From IMG/VR virus record IMGVR_UViG_3300037584_001215, positions 1 through 20,248 of that record: DNA of 20,248 nucleotides. One strand, 5' to 3'. The translations under genes and the position numbers were made by a program. Below, one piece after another: positions 6,940 through 14,030 of the stretch. This DNA comes from a virus. Every line of letters begins with the position of its first letter. Position 1 is the stretch's first letter. Below the pieces are notes generated by a model. The model had not been told where the DNA came from, searched no databases, and saw nothing but the letters and a program-made list of their open reading frames with translations.

Positions 6940-8097
6940 ATGGAAATTAAAGTAAGAGAACTAACTGATGTTCAAGAAAAATCAGTTCAAGAAGTCGAGC
7001 AAGAACTTTTAAATAAGCATGAAGCTCAACAAGAATTAAAGTTTGACGATACTAAAGGAAAAGAGTCAGAACAAAAACCAGAGCCTCCAGAGGCAGAGGT
7101 AAAGACCGAAGAGGCGCAAGATACAGTAAGCGAAGAAAAGCCTGAGCCTACTGAAAAAGAAATAACTTCTCCTGAATTATCAGAAGAAGACGTTCTTTCA
7201 TTTATTGGAAAAAGATACGGTAAGGAAATTAATTCACTAGATGAATTAACTGCAACACGAGATGAAGCTGAAAAGCTTCCAGAAGATATTGCAGCTTACT
7301 TTAAGTATAAAAAAGAAACAGGAAGGAGCATTGAGGATTTTGTAAAGTTACAAAAAGACTATACCGATGTTAATCCTGAGACTTTGGTAAGAGAGTATTT
7401 GACAGTTACTGAAGAAGGTTTAGACCCTGAAGACATAGACTCACTAATGGAGGACTATGTATATGACGAGGAACTAGATGACGAATCAGTAATCAAGAAG
7501 ACTAAATTAGCAAAGAAAAAGATTATTGCTAAAGCGAAAAGATTCTTTAAAGAGCAGCAAGAACAATACAAGTTACCCCTTGAGTCAAGGGAAAACTCGT
7601 TCACAAATTCTGAAGAATATCAAGCTTATAAGCAATATGTGAATACGGCTCAAAGTCAGCAGGAAGAAGCTACTCGCAAAAGCGAATGGTTTGTCAAAAA
7701 AAGTGATGAATTGTTCAACAGTGAATTTAAAGGTTTTAAGTTCAATTTAGATGAAAGCGATATATACTTTACACCTGGGAGTGCTTCTGAATTAAAAAAA
7801 GCTCAAGAGACGCCAATGAATTTTGTAAATAAGTTTATTGACGATAAAGGACTTTTAAATGATCCAGAAGGATACCACAGATCTTTAGCTATAGCTATGA
7901 ATCCCGACAAGTTTGCTCAGTTTTTTTATGAGCAAGGGAAGTCAAGTGCCACTGAGGATGTAATGCGCAAAACAAAAAACATTAACATGTCTGAGCGTAA
8001 TATACCAGAGACAGTTGCTAAATCAGGGTTCCAAGTTAAATCAGTTTCATCGCCTTCGAGCAATGGGCTAAAAATTAGAAGTATAAAGAGAACTTAA
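6940..8097 (+). CDS. Scaffold-like acidic protein
   Basis: A 385-aa protein, almost certainly the head scaffold judging by position (between portal and major capsid protein) and composition. Residues 1-85 are dominated by Glu, Lys, Gln and Pro and probably disordered (EQKPEPPEAEVKTEE, EEKPEPTEKE). The middle (about 85-250) is charged and helical (IKKTKLAKKKIIAKAKRFF around 186-204, followed by EQQEQYK). The C-terminus is Ser-rich then basic (SSPSSNGLKIRSIKRT). A basic C-terminal tail that contacts the capsid shell is usual for scaffolds such as that of P22. No protease motif is visible here or in the neighbours, so whether this scaffold is cleaved or exits whole is unknown. Its leader contains AAATCTAATC and AATCAAATG, shared with other starts. 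A 23-base gap precedes the capsid gene. Confidence 0.72.
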   Translation: MEIKVRELTDVQEKSVQEVEQELLNKHEAQQELKFDDTKGKESEQKPEPPEAEVKTEEAQDTVSEEKPEPTEKEITSPELSEEDVLSFIGKRYGKEINSLDELTATRDEAEKLPEDIAAYFKYKKETGRSIEDFVKLQKDYTDVNPETLVREYLTVTEEGLDPEDIDSLMEDYVYDEELDDESVIKKTKLAKKKIIAKAKRFFKEQQEQYKLPLESRENSFTNSEEYQAYKQYVNTAQSQQEEATRKSEWFVKKSDELFNSEFKGFKFNLDESDIYFTPGSASELKKAQETPMNFVNKFIDDKGLLNDPEGYHRSLAIAMNPDKFAQFFYEQGKSSATEDVMRKTKNINMSERNIPETVAKSGFQVKSVSSPSSNGLKIRSIKRT

Positions 8098-8120
8098 TAA
8101 TAATTTAAAATTTTATAATC

Positions 8121-9584
8121 ATGGCAGGACAAGTAAAATCCACACCAACTTTTGCGCTTACTCCGAGTTCAGAAAGAACTCCAACAGCTCAAAACTATTT
8201 AACCAATGCTGATTTTGATTGGTTAAATCAATATCTACCAGACACTTACGAAAAAGAATTCGAGCGTTATGGTAACAGAACTATCTCTTCATTTCTACGT
8301 ATGGTAGGAGCAGAGATGCCTACTAACTCTGACCTTATCAAATGGGCAGAACAAGGTAGATTACATACTAAATACACTAGTGTAGGAAGTGGAGGAGCAC
8401 AAGGTGCAGACCAAGTTACTTTTCAAGTAAATGACGTACTAGATCCAGCAGCTGCTGAACAAGTTATTCGTGTAGGACAAACTGTTGTAGTTGTTCAAAA
8501 CAACGGATCAGGCTCCAACAAAGCTGTAGTAAGTGCAGTTAATAACGCTGGAGGAGGTAGAGGACAATTCACAGCTGACTTTTATGAAGCTGGAGGATTA
8601 GTAACTGCAGGAACAGGAGCAGGTAATGCTGATGTTACAGTGTTTATTTACGGATCAGAATTTAAAAAAGGGACAGCCGGAATGGACGGTTCTCTTGAAT
8701 CAAATGATTTCATCTTTGACAATAAGCCAATTATCATCAAGGATACTTACAATGTATCTGGATCTGACATGGCTCAAATTGGATGGATTGAAATTACCAC
8801 TGAAGATGGCGGAACAGGATACCTATGGTATCTAAAATCTGAGCATGAAACACGACTTAGATTTGATGACTATTTAGAAACAGCAATGATCGAAGCTGTA
8901 CCTGCTGAGCAAAACTCAGGTGCTGCTGCCATTTTGGGTAGCGCTGGTGCTGCGGCTGATCCAGGAGCTGGGTCAGATGGTATTTTCTATGCTGTACAAC
9001 AAAGAGGTAATATCTGGGACGGTGGAAACCCAACAGTATTAGCTGACTTTGATAATGTAATTAGTCGTTTAGATAAGCAAGGAGCAATTGAAGAAAACGT
9101 ATTATTCGTTGATCGTCAGTTTGCTTTTGATATTGATGATATGTTAGCTGCCCAAAACTCTTACGGAGCGGGTGGTACTTCATATGGTCTTTTTGACAAC
9201 GACGAAGAGATGGCGTTAAATTTAGGTTTTTCAGGATTCAGAAGAGGTTATGACTTCTACAAGACTGACTGGAAATACTTAAATGACCCAACTATGAGAG
9301 GTGGACTTCCAACTGGAGCAGGATCAGGACGTGTAAACGGACTGCTTGTGCCTGCTGGATCAACTAGTGTTTATGACCAAATCCTTGGTAAAAATGCTAA
9401 GAGACCTTTCTTACATGTTAGATATAGAGCTTCTGAAACAGAAGACAGACGTTACAAGACTTGGATTACTGGTTCTGCTGGTGGTGCAAGAACTAGTGAT
9501 GTGGATAACATGCAAGTTAACTTCTTGTCAGAAAGAGCTGTTTGTACTTTAGGTGCTAACAATTTCTTTATCTTCCAAGAGTAG
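8121..9584 (+). CDS. Major capsid protein
   Basis: A 487-aa protein recognised as a major capsid protein of marine Bacteroidota phages, presumably with the HK97 fold. Landmarks are the N-terminal helix region NADFDWLNQYLPDTYEKEFE (29-48), DLIKWAEQGRLHTKY (71-85), YGSEFKKGT (167-175), PIIIKDTYNVSGSD (193-206), GYLWYLKSEHETRLRF (about 233-248), QNSYGAGGTSYGLF (344-357), FYKTDWKYLNDPTMRGGLP and RPFLHVRYRAS near the C-terminus. Residues about 98-165 are Gly/Val/Thr-rich (RVGQTVVVVQNNGSG) and look like a beta insertion, perhaps the surface-exposed domain. Codon choice looks more regular than in the neighbours, as in a highly expressed gene. It sits between the scaffold and a terminator, so it ends the capsid transcription unit. 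Confidence 0.88.
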   Translation: MAGQVKSTPTFALTPSSERTPTAQNYLTNADFDWLNQYLPDTYEKEFERYGNRTISSFLRMVGAEMPTNSDLIKWAEQGRLHTKYTSVGSGGAQGADQVTFQVNDVLDPAAAEQVIRVGQTVVVVQNNGSGSNKAVVSAVNNAGGGRGQFTADFYEAGGLVTAGTGAGNADVTVFIYGSEFKKGTAGMDGSLESNDFIFDNKPIIIKDTYNVSGSDMAQIGWIEITTEDGGTGYLWYLKSEHETRLRFDDYLETAMIEAVPAEQNSGAAAILGSAGAAADPGAGSDGIFYAVQQRGNIWDGGNPTVLADFDNVISRLDKQGAIEENVLFVDRQFAFDIDDMLAAQNSYGAGGTSYGLFDNDEEMALNLGFSGFRRGYDFYKTDWKYLNDPTMRGGLPTGAGSGRVNGLLVPAGSTSVYDQILGKNAKRPFLHVRYRASETEDRRYKTWITGSAGGARTSDVDNMQVNFLSERAVCTLGANNFFIFQE

Positions 9585-9601
9585 ATAATAAGTGTTTTTT
9601 C

Positions 9602-9627
9602 GGGGGGTCTTAGGATCCCCTTTTTTT
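9602..9627 (+). terminator. Intrinsic terminator after the capsid gene
   Basis: GGGGGTC (9603-9609), a 4-base loop TTAG, and GATCCCC (9614-9620) form a 7-bp stem with one G-U pair, followed by seven T (9621-9627). It lies 18 bases after the capsid stop. There is no clear promoter between it and the next gene at 9649, so partial read-through or attenuation is likely: high capsid mRNA and lower downstream mRNA. Confidence 0.85.
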
Positions 9628-9648
9628 ATAAAATTTAAATCTAATCAA

Positions 9649-10401
9649 ATGAAAACTACTACTAAATACGTAGATAAAATCTACAAGCTAACGCGCGAGA
9701 CTGCGCCCCTTTCCTTAATTTTAGCATCAAGACATACACAGAGATTTCCTCTATTGTGGTTTGATGAAGATACTGGAACAAATAAAGCGTTGCGCTATGC
9801 ACGAAACCAAAACTCTCCATTTCAAGAAGACCAAGACGATAATGCAATATTAGAGCCTATAGTTTTTGAAAATGGGTTTTTAACAGTTCGTAAAGAAAAC
9901 CAAGTGTTACAAAAATTCTTAGAATACCATCCTGGTAAAGGTCGGGTTTATGTGGAGGTTGACAAAGCTAAAGATGCTGCACAAGTTGTAAAAGACTTAA
10001 ATGCAGAAGTAGATGCACTAATAGAAGCGCGTCAACTTACTGTAGACCAAGTGGAAAACATTGGTCGAGTATTGTTTCAGCAAGATGTAACAACCGTAAC
10101 TACTGCAGAGCTTAGAAGAGACATATTAGTATTTGCAAAAAATCAACCTAAAGATTTTTTATTACTATTAAAAGATCCTGCATTAAAGTTAAATGCTGAA
10201 ATACAATTATTTTTTGATAAAAAGATTTTACAGTTTAGGAATAATAACAAGGAGGTGTGGTTTAATACACCCTCTAATAAAAAGAAAATGTTAAATGTTC
10301 CTTATCAAGAGGACCCTATTTATATAATATCTTCATTTTTTCAAAGTGATGAAGGGTTAGAAGCATTAAAGCATTTATCGGCTCTAGCGAAAAATATGTA
10401 A
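9649..10401 (+). CDS. Unknown virion-region protein, 250 aa
   Basis: Not recognised as a named family. The frame opens further upstream at a GTG (9592), but that would place the start inside the terminator hairpin. The ATG at 9649, with leader AAATCTAATCAAATG, is preferred. The N-terminal half is compact (ASRHTQRFPLLWFDEDTGTN at 27-46, RYARNQNSPFQEDQDD, ILEPIVFENGFLTVRKENQ, FLEYHPGKG). The middle is helical and charged (DKAKDAAQVVKDLNAEVDAL). The C-terminal half has TTAELRRDILVFAKNQPKDF and a small domain ending in ALKHLSALAKNM. Its place right after the capsid gene suggests a head or head-tail role, or a regulator of assembly, but this is inference only. No TM segment or signal peptide. It probably depends on read-through of the terminator upstream. 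Confidence 0.8.
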   Translation: MKTTTKYVDKIYKLTRETAPLSLILASRHTQRFPLLWFDEDTGTNKALRYARNQNSPFQEDQDDNAILEPIVFENGFLTVRKENQVLQKFLEYHPGKGRVYVEVDKAKDAAQVVKDLNAEVDALIEARQLTVDQVENIGRVLFQQDVTTVTTAELRRDILVFAKNQPKDFLLLLKDPALKLNAEIQLFFDKKILQFRNNNKEVWFNTPSNKKKMLNVPYQEDPIYIISSFFQSDEGLEALKHLSALAKNM

Positions 10402-10422
10402 ATAGTGCGTTTTAATTTTACG

Positions 10423-10430
10423 TATCTTTG
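10423..10430 (+). promoter_or_regulatory. Candidate Bacteroidota -7 element (TATCTTTG)
   Basis: TATCTTTG matches TAnnTTTG exactly, in the 56-base gap between the 250-aa gene and the pair of small genes, 27 bases before the ATG at 10458. No TTG -33 box lies 17-23 bases upstream, so strength is uncertain. The identical octamer occurs in the next promoter at 11051. Confidence 0.55.
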
Positions 10431-10457
10431 TTTTTTTAACACATAAATTTTTTTATT

Positions 10458-10733
10458 ATGAACAAGTATGCAAGTATCACCGTTGGCGGTGGAGTAGAGC
10501 AGTTCTCTGTAAAAGATGTAGCATCTTGCTATTTAGATAGTTCAGATGATATTGTAATCGATTACATTGATGGTTCTCAAAGTAAAATTGCGTCAGGCTC
10601 GGCCTTAGTACAAGCAGACGTAGACATCGTATTTGATGGTATTAAAAGTGCTCAACAGGAGAAATGGACTCAAGTATTATACGTTATACCGGCTTTGAGC
10701 CAAACGGTAAACGCCTTTACATTCACCTTTTAA
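10458..10733 (+). CDS. Small unknown protein, 91 aa (possible paralogue of next gene)
   Basis: A 91-aa soluble protein of unknown role beginning MNKYASITVGGGVEQFSVKD. A predicted beta N-terminal half (CYLDSSDDIVIDYIDGSQSK, 24-43) is followed by a helix (ALVQADVDIVFDGIKSAQQEKW) and a hydrophobic C-terminal strand ending FTFTF. The Gly/Ser-rich, beta-helix-beta make-up and the gene's position between capsid and tail genes suit a minor virion or decoration protein. The pattern DIVIDY-ID...ASGSAL..ADVD...F..I resembles NIVLNY-RD...AGSGNM..ADKT..E..L in the following gene, suggesting a duplicated pair. It lies 12 bases before that gene and downstream of its own promoter-like element. Confidence 0.75.
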   Translation: MNKYASITVGGGVEQFSVKDVASCYLDSSDDIVIDYIDGSQSKIASGSALVQADVDIVFDGIKSAQQEKWTQVLYVIPALSQTVNAFTFTF

Positions 10734-10745
10734 ATCTTAGAAATT

Positions 10746-10988
10746 ATGAATAAATTTTTAGTAATTGGAAATTATGTTTTTGGAGGCGATGTATTATACG
10801 TTGGATTAGTTACAAACAATATTGTTTTGAACTATCGTGATAAGCAAATAACTTTAGCAGGTTCAGGAAATATGACTGCCGCAGACAAAACGGCTATCGA
10901 AGCTGCTCTTGTAAGTGTTTGGGGTCAAGGTTATACTAACGCAACCATTGACGTAACTTTAAGTCAAGCGATAACAACGATTTCATAA
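10746..10988 (+). CDS. Small unknown protein, 80 aa (possible paralogue of previous gene)
   Basis: An 80-aa protein beginning MNKFLVIGNYVFGGDVLYVG, with an N-terminal beta region, NIVLNYRDKQITLAGSGNM (25-43), helix TAADKTAIEAALVSVWGQG (44-62) and a C-terminal strand rich in Thr, Val and Ile. The same order of elements as the preceding 91-aa protein, and several shared positions, suggest common origin. The function is unknown, and a minor structural protein is the simplest guess. It is the last gene before a strong terminator, so the two small genes form a short unit of their own. Confidence 0.73.
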   Translation: MNKFLVIGNYVFGGDVLYVGLVTNNIVLNYRDKQITLAGSGNMTAADKTAIEAALVSVWGQGYTNATIDVTLSQAITTIS

Positions 10989-11013
10989 AACTCGTTTCAG
11001 TCGAAAATCTAAG

Positions 11014-11047
11014 AAGAGGTCATGAAAAATTGACCTCTTTTTTTTTT
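11014..11047 (+). terminator. Strong intrinsic terminator
   Basis: AAGAGGTCA (11014-11022), an 8-base loop, and TGACCTCTT (11031-11039) form a perfect 9-bp stem, followed by a T run to 11047. It lies 25 bases after the stop of the 80-aa gene. Its 3' arm overlaps the -33 box of the following promoter. Confidence 0.9.
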
Positions 11048-11058
11048 ACTTATCTTTG
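11030..11058 (+). promoter_or_regulatory. Bacteroidota-type promoter for the tail block
   Basis: TTG (11030-11032), an 18-base spacer, then TATCTTTG (11051-11058) match the known flavobacterial form TTG-N17-23-TAnnTTTG. It is the best promoter in the window. The ATG at 11074 is only 15 bases after the -7 box, implying a leader of roughly ten bases. The -33 TTG is the last loop base plus the first two bases of the terminator's 3' arm. Confidence 0.75.
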
Positions 11059-11073
11059 TGTAAAAGAATAACA

Positions 11074-12066
11074 ATGATAAATTCTGTTAGAAATACTGTC
11101 TTAGCGATTATTAATAAAAATAATTACGGATACTTATCTCCTAACGATTTTAACCTTTTCGCTAAACAAGCACAACTAGATTTATTTGATGAATATTTTT
11201 TTCAATATAATCAACAGATTAATGAAGAAAATGCTAGATTATCGGGAACTGGATATGCTGATATAAAAAAAGGTTATGAAGAAGTTATAGATTTTTTTTC
11301 TGAAACAGCAACTCTAGCACAAACATATACAACATCCACAGCAGTTTCACCATCAGGTCTTGCTAATGTATACACAATGCCTACGAAGGCAACTACAGGA
11401 ACAGATTATTATTTAATAAACAAGGTTTTAATATACAATACTCTTACAGCAAGTGGTATAAATACAGGAACAGCTGCGGCTAGTGCAGGAAATCAATTAA
11501 TTGATGCAACAGCTACTTTTACTGCAAGCATGGTCGGAGGAGTTGTGTCTATTGTGTTAAATAACAATGTAGTTACCACAGCATTAATAACAGGATTTGT
11601 AGATGCAAACACTTTGAATGTAAACACAACAGCTATAACTTCTACAGGAAAAAATTACAGTATATACTTAAAATCTAATTTAACGGCTGAAGCAGAACTA
11701 GTAAATAATAGTAAGATTACTTTATTAAACAATTCCATGCTTACGCAGCCAAACATTACATATCCTGCTTACACGCAAGAAGGTAATAGTATAACTTTAA
11801 GCCCATCATTAGTATCTAACATGGGGCAAGTGGTTGCACAATACATAAGGTATCCAAAAGACCCTAAGTGGACTTTTACCACTATATCAAATGGAGATCC
11901 AGTATTCGATCAGAGTCAACCTGATTATCAAGACTTTGAATTACCATTAGACGATGGGAATGATCTAGTATCTAAAATATTACAATACGCAGGTATATCA
12001 ATCAGAGAGGGAGACGTATTTAAATTTGGACAAGTTGAAGAACAGACACAAAATCAAGAACAATAA
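11074..12066 (+). CDS. Virion structural protein (head-tail/tail region), 330 aa
   Basis: The first gene of the tail block. A TTG at 11056 lies in frame inside the -7 box and would be at or before the transcription start, so the ATG at 11074 is used. The N-terminal helical part (INSVRNTVLAIINKNNYGYL, then SPNDFNLFAKQAQLDLFDEY, 1-43, followed by QINEENARLSGTGYADI) is a conserved-looking opening in phages of this type. Residues about 127-205 are Ala/Thr/Val-rich beta sequence (NQLIDATATFTASMVGGVV, then NTLNVNTTAI), which looks like an inserted beta domain. The C-terminal part resumes with YPAYTQEGNSITLSPSLV, QVVAQYIRYPKDPKWTF, and an acidic end. Together with the next gene this suggests part of the connector or tail-tube assembly. 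The exact role is unknown. Confidence 0.78.
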   Translation: MINSVRNTVLAIINKNNYGYLSPNDFNLFAKQAQLDLFDEYFFQYNQQINEENARLSGTGYADIKKGYEEVIDFFSETATLAQTYTTSTAVSPSGLANVYTMPTKATTGTDYYLINKVLIYNTLTASGINTGTAAASAGNQLIDATATFTASMVGGVVSIVLNNNVVTTALITGFVDANTLNVNTTAITSTGKNYSIYLKSNLTAEAELVNNSKITLLNNSMLTQPNITYPAYTQEGNSITLSPSLVSNMGQVVAQYIRYPKDPKWTFTTISNGDPVFDQSQPDYQDFELPLDDGNDLVSKILQYAGISIREGDVFKFGQVEEQTQNQEQ

Positions 12067-12068
12067 TT

Positions 12069-12983
12069 ATGGCATACATAAATCAGGAAAAATATTACAC
12101 TAATGATAACATAAACCCCACTAATGAAAATTGGGGTTCTTATCAATATGTAAGTCTCGCAGATATAGTTACAAACTTTTTGTTAATGTACAATGGAAAC
12201 CACTCTCTTATTAATAACGAGGAAAGGTATAAGATATTGTTTCACGCCAAAAGAGGTGTTCAAGAACTAAATTATGATGCATTCAAAGAAATTAAATCTT
12301 TACAGCTTACAGTTTATTCTGATTTAAGATTTGTTTTACCCTCCGATTTTGTTAATTGGGTCCGTGTATCTCTATTTAAAGACAACACTATATTTCCTCT
12401 TGTTGAAAACATTCAAGTTCAATCTGCTCTCTCGTATGTGCAATCCGCAACTGCAACGTTTACATATGACGGCAGCGGTAATGTTAATACCAAAACCTCC
12501 TCATTAGATACAGCTAGACAAGACGGTGCTCTAAACAGTATCTATCTCAATCAAGCAAGGATGGAGGGAGTGGATATGCCTCCTTTTAATGAAGATTATT
12601 ACGACACATACATAGGAGCTCGTTATGGACTAAATACTGAAACAGCAAACATGAATCCTACTTTTACTATTGATAAAAAAGCAGGTGTAATAAATTTTGA
12701 TTCTACTATGGCTAATCAAGAATGTATTTTAGAATACATATCTGATGGTATGGAAAATGGAGACGATTCAAAAATAAGTGTGAATAAACTATTTGAAGAT
12801 TACATATACGCATATATAAAATATGCGTTATTAAATAATAAATTTGGTGTTCAAGAGTACATAATAAACAGAGCACGAAAAGATAAATCAGCGTTATTAA
12901 GAAATGCAAAAATCCGATTAAGTGATATTCATCCTGGTAGGTTGTTAATGAACTTAAGAGGAGAGAATAAGTGGATTAAGTAA
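12069..12983 (+). CDS. T7 gp11-type head-tail adaptor / tail tubular protein A
   Basis: A 304-aa protein likely to form the ring between portal and tail nozzle. The N-terminal region has WGSYQYVSLADIVTNFLLMY (22-41), NNEERYKILFHAKRGVQELN (49-68), then SDLRFVLPSDFVNWVRVSLF (about 84-103), the pattern of adaptor proteins in crAss-like and marine Bacteroidota podoviruses. A variable middle (about 120-200) precedes NPTFTIDKKAGVINFDSTMA, ILEYISDGMENGD, and a helical C-terminus (LFEDYIYAYIKYALLNNKFG, RARKDKSALLRNAKIRL) ending GENKWIK. The 'F-LP-DFVNW' helix-strand block and the gene's place directly before the stabilization protein support the call. It starts 2 bases after the previous stop, and its TAA shares a base with the next ATG (TAATG). 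Confidence 0.7.
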   Translation: MAYINQEKYYTNDNINPTNENWGSYQYVSLADIVTNFLLMYNGNHSLINNEERYKILFHAKRGVQELNYDAFKEIKSLQLTVYSDLRFVLPSDFVNWVRVSLFKDNTIFPLVENIQVQSALSYVQSATATFTYDGSGNVNTKTSSLDTARQDGALNSIYLNQARMEGVDMPPFNEDYYDTYIGARYGLNTETANMNPTFTIDKKAGVINFDSTMANQECILEYISDGMENGDDSKISVNKLFEDYIYAYIKYALLNNKFGVQEYIINRARKDKSALLRNAKIRLSDIHPGRLLMNLRGENKWIK

Positions 12984-14029
12984 TGGCAAAATCGCAAAGA
13001 AATTTTATTGCAGGCCGTATGAATAAAAGCCTTGATGAAAGGCTTATACCTAATGGCGAATATGAAGATGCTTTAAATGTAAGGCTTGGTTCTACTGAGG
13101 CATCCGAAATAGGTTCAGTAGAAAACACCAAAGGTAACTCTCAACTTAGCGCGCTATTCTTTTTAGATAAACAAGCGTTAAGTCCTAAAGCTAGATGTAT
13201 CGGGGCTTTTCAAGATAGTGCAAATGAAACCATATATTGGTTTGTGCATGATCCAAATTTTACTTTGGCCGATACAGGTAAATGTGATATGATTGTATCT
13301 TTTGATACTAAAACAGCGCAAGTAACATATCATGTAGTTAGTACGGATGACGGCAGCGGTATAAATACAACTCTTAATTTTAATCCACAGAATCTAATAA
13401 CAGGTATAAATATTATTGGTGAATTACTTTTTTTTACTGACAACTTAAATGCACCTAGATTTATAAACGTTAATCGTTCTTACAAAGAGCCATTGCTAGA
13501 TGGTAATCCTCCAGGGCCTATTGCAGCTTTGTGGAAATTTAAGGCTGAATCATTATTAGTGGCAGGCACAGAGTTTATAGGATTTCATCGAGGTACGTTG
13601 TTGGGTTGTCCAAATCCATTGTCAGGTTTTGGTCAAGGTGTAAGCCCAAGTTTAAATCAAATACCTTTACCTGGTGTAGATTGTTATACAGATAATTTGG
13701 GGTTGCCTATTACAAAAGGTTATGGTATACAAGGTTCCAACTTTGCTCAAGGCTTAGCACTCACTCAATTTTCAACTAACACAAATTCGGGAACATCTAC
13801 AATTAATTTAATAAATGCTGACACTATTTCAAATCCAGGCGCATCCGCCATAGCTGGATCAATAAAAGGTGATGATGGTTCTACAGGAACTTTTACGGCA
13901 AACTACACGCCTTCAATTTTTTCATATACAGATGGGAACGGTGATACACAAAATCCTGAATCGGGGGGCACTGTAATAATAAACGGATTAACTTTAACGG
14001 ATCAAGTAACTTATACATTAACTAGTTAA
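12983..14029 (+). CDS. Tail stabilization protein, N-terminal part (split gene), 348 aa
   Basis: The opening, RNFIAGRMNKSLDERLIPNG (5-24) then EYEDALNVRLGSTEASEIGS (25-44) and VENTKGN, is the hallmark of the large tail 'stabilization' (nozzle-type) protein of crAss-like phages. FVHDPN, MIVSFDTKTAQVTYHVV and LLFFTDNLNAPRFINVNRSY (about 150-169) continue that fold. Normally the protein continues directly into the region encoded by the next gene. Here residues about 186-348 instead form a Gly/Ser/Thr/Asn-rich tail (TNTNSGTSTINLINADTISN, ESGGTVIINGLTLTDQVTYT) that looks like a beta domain, and the frame ends in TAA. FKAESLLV (186-193) repeats as FTAESLLV at residues 8-15 of the next protein. Both halves may assemble together in the tail. 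Confidence 0.75.
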   Translation: MAKSQRNFIAGRMNKSLDERLIPNGEYEDALNVRLGSTEASEIGSVENTKGNSQLSALFFLDKQALSPKARCIGAFQDSANETIYWFVHDPNFTLADTGKCDMIVSFDTKTAQVTYHVVSTDDGSGINTTLNFNPQNLITGINIIGELLFFTDNLNAPRFINVNRSYKEPLLDGNPPGPIAALWKFKAESLLVAGTEFIGFHRGTLLGCPNPLSGFGQGVSPSLNQIPLPGVDCYTDNLGLPITKGYGIQGSNFAQGLALTQFSTNTNSGTSTINLINADTISNPGASAIAGSIKGDDGSTGTFTANYTPSIFSYTDGNGDTQNPESGGTVIINGLTLTDQVTYTLTS

Positions 14030-14030
14030 C

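Noticed and set aside
9592-9648. A longer GTG start for the 250-aa protein
   Set aside because: It would place the start within the terminator hairpin region and add an unlikely segment encoded by the stem.
11056-11073. A longer TTG start for the 330-aa protein
   Set aside because: The TTG is inside the promoter -7 box, so it would not be in the mRNA. The ATG at 11074 is used.
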